Assembly: GCA_020048935.1 (NCBI GenBank) | Contig: JAIFLS010000088.1 | Location: forward strand, 1-23,556 | Direction of reading: 5' to 3' | Origin: a bacterium | GTDB taxonomy: Bacteria > Verrucomicrobiota > Kiritimatiellia > UBA8416 | DNA: 23,556 nt | Shown here: positions 1-7,800 of the stretch, in pieces | Layout: the number at the start of each line of letters is the position of its first letter | Position numbering within the stretch: the stretch's first letter is position 1 | The notes under the pieces: generated by a model | What the model was told of the DNA's origin: nothing | What the model saw: only the letters and a program-made list of their open reading frames with translations | Database searches by the model: none | Position numbers and translations under genes: made by a program

Positions 1-1
1 C

Positions 2-3000
2 AATCTGTCCGGCACCACGCCCACGATTGACACGGGAAACCTGACCGCAACCATCAATGCGAAAATCACCGGCAGCGCGGGCCTGACCAAAGCCGGCACG
101 GTCGGCGTATCTGCGGGGGGCATGCTCAACCTCAATGGCGACAATACCTACACTGGTATTACCGCCATTGATAATGGTACCGTCACCATCACTCACGGCA
201 ACGCGCTGGGTGCTACCGGAACCGGCAACCACACCACGATCGTGGCCGACGGTGGGGCTACCGGTTCCGGTGGCAATGCGTTGCAGATCACCAGCAGCTT
301 GTCCTCAGCGGAAGATATCACCATCACCGGCCTCACCGAGCAGTCCAGTGGTTACAACGGTGCCATTTTTGGCAATGTCAACGGCGGGACCATCACGCTG
401 AGCGGCAATATCACCCTGAATGGTTCCGGTGCCATCCGCCTCCAATCTAGCGCTGGCTCTCTTATATTTTCCGGCAGCATTACCAATCTTGGCACCGGCA
501 AAGACTTATCTTTGCAAGTCAACACAGGTCAATCCCTCACCGTCAACAACGCCATCGCAAACAACGGTAACAATCTGAACATCTACGGCACTTACAACAC
601 CACTGCGAGGACAGGCACAACCACACTCAAAGGCGTAAGTGGCACCGGGATCGGCAACACGCTCGTCTCCCAAGCGGCCAAGCTCGTGCTTGGAGTGACC
701 GACGCGCTCAATACCACAGGCAATCTCACCTTGGGCGCCGCGAACACTGCAGAGGACGATGCTCTCGTCGATCTCGCCGGTTTCAGCCAGACGGTGAACT
801 CGCTCAACGGTGTATTAAGCGGTTCTAACACCGCCCGTACCATCACCAACTCTGTCACTGGGGCCAGCGTCCTTGCCGTAGGCAACGGCGGTGGCTCTGG
901 CACCTTCAATGGCGAGCTTACGGACGGCGGGGTTGGCAAGACACTGGCCCTCGTCAAAACCGGTGCCGGCACCCAGACGCTCCCCGGCGACAACTCCTAT
1001 ATCGGCGGCACGACAATTAATGCTGGCACGGTCAAACTGGGTCATAACAACGGGTTGGGAAGCAGTGGCGGATCGCTGGCATTTACCGGTGCCTCTACTC
1101 TTGATCTGGCGACGTATAGTCCTACGGTCGGGGCGCTGTCGAGCAGCTCCGGTTACGGAATCATTACGTCAAGTAGTGGTGCTTCGACACCGACCTTCAC
1201 GGTGAACCAGGCGACGGATACGGAGTTTAGCGGCGTCATTAACAATGGCAGCGGAACGCTGGCTCTCTCCAAGAGCGGCAGCGGGGCGTTGACATTATCT
1301 GGCACGAATTCCTTCGCTGGCGCAACGACCATCAGCGCAGGCAAACTCGTGGGCGTGGTGGGTGGTTCCTGCAGCAACAGCGCCGTTACGGTCTCGGCAG
1401 GCACACTCAGTATTTCAGTCACCGACACCAATGCGCAGTGGGTGTGCAAGAGTTTGAGCCATACCGGAGCCAGCACGCTGGAGTTTGCTTTCGGCACGAA
1501 CGTGCCCGGCACCACCGTTGCGCCGCTGCAGGTGAATGGCAACGTCACAATCTCTGTTACACCTACCGTTTCCTGCACGGGAGCTGGACTGACTGGCCTG
1601 GCCGCAGGCCTTTATCCGTTGATCAAGTGGACAGGGACATTCTCCGGCGTGTTCCCCACCGCTGTGACGCTGGCCAGCGGGACGGGTGCCCTGATCAAGG
1701 ATGACACGAATAAGACCCTGTGGCTGAATATCTTGGGCGCCAGAGGTGCGTTGACATGGCAAGGGCCGACGGGTAGTGAATGGAATGTCAATCAAAGCGA
1801 TAATACCATCTGGGAGGATGCCACTCTTGCTACCACTTACTATCAGGAAACCACTATTGGTGGCGCATTGGTTTGCGATAGCGTTGTTTTCACGAATACC
1901 GGTGCTGGCACTGTCTCGTTGAACTCAACAGTGAGCCCCTCTACCCTCTCTTTCAATGCGACGGGTAACTACACCCTCTCTGGCAGTGGCAGTATTGCTG
2001 GTCTCTGTGGCCTGACCAAGTCTGGTTCTGGAACGCTGACGCTGGAGACTGCCAATACCTATACCGGCGGCACCACCATCAATGCTGGCACACTTACTTT
2101 CGGGCATGCCACGGATACGCTCGCGGACACGGGGGCGGTCACGGTCAACGGCGGCACGCTCGGTCTTGGAGCTAACACGGACACCGTCGGAGCGGTTACG
2201 ATTGTCAGCGGCAGTATCACTGGCACTGGGGGTGTGCTTGCTGGCGCTTCTTATGCTGTTCAAGGTGCGACCACCATGTCTGCTATCCTCGGTGGCACGG
2301 GGGGGCTCACCAAAACCACTGCCAGCACCGTCACCCTCTCCGCAGCTAATACGTATTCCGGCGGCACCACCATCAATGCTGGCACACTTACTCTCGGGCA
2401 TGCCACGGATACGCTCGCGGACACGGGTGCGGTCACGGTCAACGGTGGCACGCTCGGTCTTGGTGCTAACTCGGACACGGTTGGAGATGTGACGCTCATT
2501 AGCGGCACCATCTCCAGCGGCACAGGCCTCCTTACCCCATCCTCGGTCGATGCGCAAAGCGGAACCATTTCCGCCATTCTCGGCGGCTCTGGGGCAATCA
2601 CCAAGAGCACCAGCGCTTGGCTTACCCTCTTGGGGAATAATACGTTTTCTGGTGGCGTCATGTTCAACGCAGGCCAGCTTGAATTGGACTCCGATGCCCA
2701 AGTCTTGGGCACCGGCACCTTGACTATCAATGGCGGCAACAAGATCAGCGCGTATAATAACTATCAAGCTTCCACCATAGCCAATGCCCAAATCTGGAAT
2801 GGCAGCTTCTCGGTCGACCGTTCAGGCGTAGGAAGTGGCTCCTTCACGTTTACTGGCGGGATTACGCTGGGGAATAGTGTCACGGTTTCCGCCATAAGAG
2901 GTGAGGCCCTGACCGTGAGCGGAGTGATTGACGATGGCGCCAGCACCTTTGGTCTTACGCTCGCAGGCGGCAGCACTGGTGCCATTACACTGTCGGGTGC

Positions 3001-4303
3001 AAACACCTATAAAGGCGGCACAACGGTTTCCAGCAGCAATCCTGTTAATATCAACAACGGCGGCAGCGGCGGGACGAGTTCAGCCATCGGCACAGGAGCC
3101 CTCACTCTCAGTTACAATGGCGGCACGATCGACAACACCTCCGCCAGCGCGGTCACCCTGAGCCCCAACAATGTCTTCGCCTTCACCGCCAACACGACCT
3201 TCACGGGTACGAGAGACCTGAGCAATGGTACCGGCACATTCACCATCAACGGTACCCGCACGATCACCGTCAGCGCCAACAAGCTGACCTTGGGCGGCAA
3301 CCAGACCGCCGTTGTCGCGGGGGGTATCTTCAAGGCAGGCAATGGCACTCTTGCACTGCTCGGTTCGGGCGTGCAAACCGGTAACGCCGGCGTCAACGCC
3401 GGCGTTCTGGAAATCGGCGTCATGGCCAACGGCGGTGTAGCCAGCAGCATTGGAAAGACATCCAGTGCGGCAGCCAGCTTCGCCTTTGGCGCGCCTACCG
3501 CTACTCTCCGCTATGTGGGCAGCACGGATACCAGCACGGACCACGCCTTCACCCTCAGCAGCGGCGCGGGCGGTGGCGCGACCATCGAATCCTCTGGCTC
3601 AGGCGCCCTTTCGTTCAATACCCCAGCAACTGCCCTCGCCTACGGGACGGCTGACCAAACAAGGACACTGACCCTCGGCGGAACCAACACCGGAGCGAAT
3701 ACTTTCGGTAAAGTCATTGCCAACAACGGCACGGCAGCAACCAGCCTAGTCAAGGCTGGCGCTGGTACTTGGGTGCTGAACCAAGTAAATACCTACACCG
3801 GAGCGACCACCATCAATGCGGGTACGCTGCTGGTCAACGGTTCAGTCGTTAGTGCCGTTACCGTCAACGGAGGGATTCTCGGCGGGACGGGGTCGATTAC
3901 CGGCACAGTGACGGTGACATCCACTGGTAGCGTCGCACCCGGCTCCGGTGGGGTGGGGACGCTCTCGATCGATGGAACCATGGATATCTCGGCGATGGCT
4001 GTTGGTGCCACAAGTAATCTGGTTTTCGACCTGGCCACGATCGCCGCGAGCGACAAGATCGCCGTTACGGGTGCGTTGACGATGGGTGATGGAGAATTGG
4101 GGTTCAGCGATTTCACTTTCTCAAGCTCCGGTAGCCTTGATTCCGGAACCTATAAGCTGATCACCAGCGGGGGAATAACCAACACGCTCAACAGCACCAA
4201 CTTTGTCGGTACGGTGGGGTCCCAAAATGTAACCCTGCAGATCGCCGGAAACGATCTTGAGCTTGTGGTTGCCTCGTCGGGTACCGTGTTCAAGTTCCGG
4301 TAA
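2..4303 (+). CDS. Autotransporter-associated beta-strand repeat (PATR) protein, 5' end outside window
   Basis: The reading frame is open from base 2, so the gene starts upstream; the ATG at 122 is internal, because repeat sequence precedes it. About 1433 residues are visible, almost all Gly/Thr/Ser/Asn/Ala with hardly any Cys or charge, as expected for a right-handed beta-helix passenger. At least nine PATR-type repeats can be read, of form LxKxGxGTLTLSGxNTYTG followed by GTTINAGTL, for example near 960-1040, 1260-1340, 2010-2100, 2300-2390 and 3750-3830. Family knowledge: such proteins are secreted or surface-attached and are abundant in Verrucomicrobiota and Kiritimatiellota. The tail (4020-4303) has the usual closing block with DLATIAASDKIAVTGALTMG and ends NDLELVVASSGTVFKFR. 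I see no autotransporter barrel and no PEP-CTERM-like anchor. Function is probably structural or adhesive (inference). The signal peptide, if present, lies outside the window. Confidence 0.9.
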   Translation, partial: NLSGTTPTIDTGNLTATINAKITGSAGLTKAGTVGVSAGGMLNLNGDNTYTGITAIDNGTVTITHGNALGATGTGNHTTIVADGGATGSGGNALQITSSLSSAEDITITGLTEQSSGYNGAIFGNVNGGTITLSGNITLNGSGAIRLQSSAGSLIFSGSITNLGTGKDLSLQVNTGQSLTVNNAIANNGNNLNIYGTYNTTARTGTTTLKGVSGTGIGNTLVSQAAKLVLGVTDALNTTGNLTLGAANTAEDDALVDLAGFSQTVNSLNGVLSGSNTARTITNSVTGASVLAVGNGGGSGTFNGELTDGGVGKTLALVKTGAGTQTLPGDNSYIGGTTINAGTVKLGHNNGLGSSGGSLAFTGASTLDLATYSPTVGALSSSSGYGIITSSSGASTPTFTVNQATDTEFSGVINNGSGTLALSKSGSGALTLSGTNSFAGATTISAGKLVGVVGGSCSNSAVTVSAGTLSISVTDTNAQWVCKSLSHTGASTLEFAFGTNVPGTTVAPLQVNGNVTISVTPTVSCTGAGLTGLAAGLYPLIKWTGTFSGVFPTAVTLASGTGALIKDDTNKTLWLNILGARGALTWQGPTGSEWNVNQSDNTIWEDATLATTYYQETTIGGALVCDSVVFTNTGAGTVSLNSTVSPSTLSFNATGNYTLSGSGSIAGLCGLTKSGSGTLTLETANTYTGGTTINAGTLTFGHATDTLADTGAVTVNGGTLGLGANTDTVGAVTIVSGSITGTGGVLAGASYAVQGATTMSAILGGTGGLTKTTASTVTLSAANTYSGGTTINAGTLTLGHATDTLADTGAVTVNGGTLGLGANSDTVGDVTLISGTISSGTGLLTPSSVDAQSGTISAILGGSGAITKSTSAWLTLLGNNTFSGGVMFNAGQLELDSDAQVLGTGTLTINGGNKISAYNNYQASTIANAQIWNGSFSVDRSGVGSGSFTFTGGITLGNSVTVSAIRGEALTVSGVIDDGASTFGLTLAGGSTGAITLSGANTYKGGTTVSSSNPVNINNGGSGGTSSAIGTGALTLSYNGGTIDNTSASAVTLSPNNVFAFTANTTFTGTRDLSNGTGTFTINGTRTITVSANKLTLGGNQTAVVAGGIFKAGNGTLALLGSGVQTGNAGVNAGVLEIGVMANGGVASSIGKTSSAAASFAFGAPTATLRYVGSTDTSTDHAFTLSSGAGGGATIESSGSGALSFNTPATALAYGTADQTRTLTLGGTNTGANTFGKVIANNGTAATSLVKAGAGTWVLNQVNTYTGATTINAGTLLVNGSVVSAVTVNGGILGGTGSITGTVTVTSTGSVAPGSGGVGTLSIDGTMDISAMAVGATSNLVFDLATIAASDKIAVTGALTMGDGELGFSDFTFSSSGSLDSGTYKLITSGGITNTLNSTNFVGTVGSQNVTLQIAGNDLELVVASSGTVFKFR
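2061..2191 (+). repeat. Internal PATR repeat, copy 1 (about 131 bp)
   Basis: This stretch, encoding GGTTINAGTLTFGHATD and the following LGLGANTDTV block, recurs almost base for base at 2355-2485. The offset is 294 bp, exactly 98 codons, so the frame is kept. The near-identity is at DNA level and suggests recent in-gene duplication or gene conversion. Confidence 0.85.
2355..2485 (+). repeat. Internal PATR repeat, copy 2 (about 131 bp)
   Basis: Second copy of the block at 2061-2191, differing at only a few bases (such as TTT/CTC in the GTLTFG/GTLTLG codons and ACG/TCG in ANTD/ANSD). The region between the copies is more diverged PATR sequence, so the pair is a 98-codon tandem unit with a conserved half. 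Confidence 0.85.
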
Positions 4304-4573
4304 GCTTTGTTGTAAGCTTTGCGATCTTGGGATCTTGAGGCGGGGACGCCGAACGGTAAATATTCTCACTGCGCGAAGGTCGCCAAGCTGGTCCTCTGAC
4401 AAAGGTTAGCGGAAGGAAATGCTTTGAGCCTTGGAGTCTTTGAGGTTAGATCGGCTGTTGGGTAGTCGGGAGCGAATGAATTTCCGTAACCGCGCCGGGT
4501 GCGGGTGCCGATCATTGTTTCTCCGTCGGGATCACTTCGTTCTGTCAAGGATTTCGCCCCAGTTGTTGGTGGA
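4304..4573. other. Gene-free stretch between the PATR gene and the 4670 operon
   Basis: I see no convincing gene here. Short direct repeats follow the PATR stop (TAAGCTTTG twice, GATCTTG twice, within 4301-4340). A clear GC-rich hairpin followed by a T-run is absent, so no terminator is called. Minus-strand open frames in this stretch lack family resemblance and a ribosome binding site. Confidence 0.5.
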
Positions 4574-4592
4574 TTGTCGCGATAGCAGACAA
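4574..4592. promoter_or_regulatory. Candidate operator TTGTC-N9-GACAA, copy 1
   Basis: The 19-bp sequence TTGTCGCGATAGCAGACAA has perfect 5-bp inverted arms and a 9-bp spacer. The same arrangement, with the left eight or nine positions also conserved, occurs at 12118-12136 upstream of the DUF6288-type gene. It lies 77 bp before the ATG at 4670 and about 20 bp before a TATCCT hexamer (4613-4618), a typical place for an activator of the AraC family. The broken XylR-type regulator encoded between the two sites is the obvious candidate binder (inference). Confidence 0.55.
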
Positions 4593-4618
4593 AACTAAAC
4601 GCAAAAGTACTCTATCCT
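4590..4618 (+). promoter_or_regulatory. Possible activator-dependent promoter of the 4670 operon
   Basis: TATCCT at 4613-4618 matches the -10 hexamer of the stronger promoter at 19559-19587. At a 17-bp spacing the -35 position (4590-4595, CAAAAC) is poor and overlaps the right arm of the palindrome at 4574-4592. A weak -35 with an adjacent operator fits an activated promoter, but this is only inference. Confidence 0.25.
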
Positions 4619-4669
4619 GGCATATCCCTGGGTGTTATTGTTTTCAATATCAGCAAGGGAGGGTTTGGG

Positions 4670-4855
4670 ATGAGCAACGGGAAGATCAAGGCACAGGTTC
4701 GGGTATGGGCAGGGATGCTGCTTGCACTGTTGGCGGCGCTGTCGCCAGTTCAGGCCCAGGTCATCAAGGTCCAGATTTTCGGTCCGGCGGATTTGTACTC
4801 AATAAGACACAATACAGCCATACCTATGTGCCCGGAAGGGGTGGAGAACTTATGA
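4670..4855 (+). CDS. 61-residue signal-peptide ORF overlapping the downstream gene
   Basis: The ATG at 4670 follows a strong purine-rich ribosome binding site (AAGGGAGGG, about 4655-4663). The product begins with a clear signal peptide: basic start MSNGKIKAQVRV, hydrophobic core MLLALLAALSPV, and a likely cleavage after AQA. Only about 30 mature residues follow, ending MCPEGVENL. Its TGA (4853-4855) overlaps the ATG of the next gene (4852) as ATGA, and the SD-like run for that gene (4835-4846) lies inside this ORF, so translational coupling is likely. I do not recognise the mature part. It may be the remnant of a larger secreted protein cut by deletion, a coupling leader, or a genuine small secreted protein. 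The start and the overlap are direct observations; the role is unknown. Confidence 0.5.
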   Translation: MSNGKIKAQVRVWAGMLLALLAALSPVQAQVIKVQIFGPADLYSIRHNTAIPMCPEGVENL

Positions 4856-7800
4856 AGAGTAAATATCTCAGTGCATGCATGGTCTTCGTGCTTATGGTTT
4901 GCTCGGCAAGAGCAAATCTCGATATTCTTGTGTTAGGCTCAAGCAGCTCGTTTTCTGATGGTAATGAATCTGGCGTGATCCAGCAGAAGGCGTTTAGTCC
5001 GATGAACGTCGCCACCCAGCTGCGAAGTATTCTTGCAGGTGACCCGGCAATCAGCGAGACGGTTAATGTCGTTGTAGAGGATATTTACACGAACAAAACC
5101 ATGAATACCTATATCGGAGAGGGTGCGGCCCTCTGGAGTTTTGATTTCCGCCGCTACAGCCTAGCGCAATATTATATGTGGCCTGATGGGAAGACCAACA
5201 GGTTGGCGAACCTGCGCGGAGATGGAGGGACTAACTGGGATTACGTCGTGATCATGGAAGATCCCTACATTATGGCCAACATGCCAGGCATGTATGCCGA
5301 AGGCGTGAATCTGATTTCGGATGAGGTTGCCCAGGGGACAGCCCAACTGGTGCTTCTGGCACAGTGGCCTGAAAACAGTTCCTCATGGACAGCTACCAAT
5401 TTCAACGAGATCGTCTACCGTGCAGGCAACTCTGGTGGTCTTGCCGTGGTGCCGGCCGGTAAGGCGTGGTCCACCCTTTCTCCCCAGGATACTTCCACGA
5501 GTCATCCGACGCCCAAAGGCGCTTATCTAGCAGCTTCTTGCATCTATAGTAAACTGTTTAAGCGGAATGCGGCGACCTCGAGTTACACGTATAATGATAG
5601 CATCGCAGACCACGCACTCAGCGTAGTTCTGGCAAATCAGGGCGTTTCACAGTATTCAGGAATCTACACAAACATCAACCCGTTCCAGATGAAATATCTG
5701 ACCAAGCGTTACATCCGATTCAACCAAACGGGAACAAGTTCGGAAAACTGGATACAGCCCGCTCTCGAGTCGGCCATGACGCGGTGCAAAGTGACCTTCA
5801 CGAAATACGCAGCCCCCGGCACCTGGCCGGTGGGGATTGCGCCGATTGATTTCAATTATGGTCGCGGCAACGACATATTCGAGGATGACAAGGATTACAA
5901 TGTTGATCCAGCTTTGTACGACAGATCGTACGGATTCCCCATGCAGGATCATCCCGCTTCGGGCAACGCGACCATGCTATCTGGCATCGATAAGCGTTAT
6001 GAGAACGGCTATTGGTACGAGGATGGCACAGATCTTGGCATCGCCTATAACATGATCCGGCCTGGAACCCGGGAACTGAGCCTGCCCGAGGATGTCAGGT
6101 GCATCCCGATCCGGTTGATGTTTGCTAAAATGAATCATCTCAGGCCGGGGATGAGTGCCTGGAGGGACTACTGGCACATGTCCTATTACCTTGACGAAGC
6201 TTCGGGGACATTCACGTACACCCTACTCTCCGGCCGGTGTCCGGTTGATCCTGAGCCGACGCCTGTAGATACAGACGCCTGGTACAGGTGGCTGGGACGA
6301 AAGACCGGGTACGAGACGGCATGGCGCCTGTCTCATCTCACAACACGGGTACCTGGTTTCCAGGTGATGCCTTCATCGACAACCGCCTTGACAGTCGCAC
6401 CCGCGACACGCGGAACGAATACGGTGCTATTTGTTTTTCCGCCCCAGAGCAATGTCACGGTCCAAGTCACGGTGGACAATCCCAAAGCTGTGATTGTGAA
6501 CCCGCATTCGTTGACCTTCACGACAAACAACTACAATCAGGCGCAGACGGTCATTTTCACGGGCCTGCCTGGAGCGACTAATAGTGATGCCTTTAATTTG
6601 CAGTACAGCACCTCGTCCGGTGATGAGGTCTATAATGGTCTATCCGACTCATGGGCATATTCAACGGTACGCACGGTGACGCAGGCGACTGTCTTGAGCG
6701 AAAAGGGAACGAATTCGGTAACGTGTGGGAAGAACACGCCTCTTACGATTCATACCGGCTTAACCGGTATGGCGTCGAGCAACACGGTATTTGCGGGACC
6801 GATCAACGGTTCAATGTCCTGGTCGGGTACAAACATGGTGTACACGCCGGCTGTTGCGTACCTTGGCGCCGACAGCTTTGCCTATGCCGTGAATTACGGA
6901 GGCACCGTTACGCGCGGGTATGTGATGATCACCGTAGTTCCTTCGTCGAACGAGGTCCTGACGGTGGTATCCCGGTGGGGCGGGGCAAGTCCCGGTACAA
7001 CGCTTACTAATTCGGGCTCGGCGTTGAGTTTCTTCCTGACGAATTCCCCGAGCGTCAACGGAACTACGCAGTACGTAGCCAATGGCGGAGCCGTTGTCGG
7101 GAACGAATATGTCCAGGTGAACCCGACGAACATCACGCTGACATTGACAAACAGTGCTACGCTGACCTGGGCCTGGAGCACGAACTACTGGCTGGCCTTC
7201 GTCACGAACGGGGCGGGTTCCGTTAACGGGGCGAGCGGTTGGCAGGGCGCTGGCAGCAACGTGGCGATCACAGCCACCGCATCAAACTTGTGGACCTTTA
7301 CAGGATGGAGCGGCGATACGGGTAGCTGCAGTATTGCCGGCAGTGTAATCACGGCGCCAATGACCCAGGCGCGAAGAATCACTGCAAGTTTTGTGTCGAT
7401 GGTTCCACTCGTAGTGAACAATTCCAGCGGTGCGATAAACCAGGGCTTGGGTTCAGCCACACTACAAGGGCTGCAGGCGTCCGGGGGCGTAGCGAATGCA
7501 TGGATTTGCTGGGGTGATAATGATGCTGGCTCCGGCAGTACCGGTGCCTGGGATAAGGTAGAGGCCGTGGGGGCCGTGAGCCAGGGTGTTGTCTTTACAG
7601 CTCCGGTTGCAGGACTTGCCACGAACAGAACCTATTTCTATCGCTGCTTTGTCACCAACGCAGCCGCACAGGCCTGGTCCGCTTCGGCCTCCATCTTTAA
7701 TGCCACGCCGGTTGCCGACGGCCTTGTGGCGATAAATTCAGGCGGCACCGTTACGAACTATACACTTAACGGAACGAACTACTTGGCGCACATATTCACC

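Noticed and set aside
1925..2791. 288-codon minus-strand open frame inside the PATR gene
   Set aside because: It mirrors the DNA repeats of the plus-strand gene (its own repeats come from 2061-2191 and 2355-2485) and resembles no protein family.
4304..4573. Possible terminator after the PATR gene
   Set aside because: Only short direct repeats are present; no stable hairpin with a following T-run.
4705..4851. N-terminal extension of the SGNH-like protein to an upstream ATG
   Set aside because: The extension overlaps the 61-residue ORF in another frame and would bury the clear signal peptide that starts at 4852.
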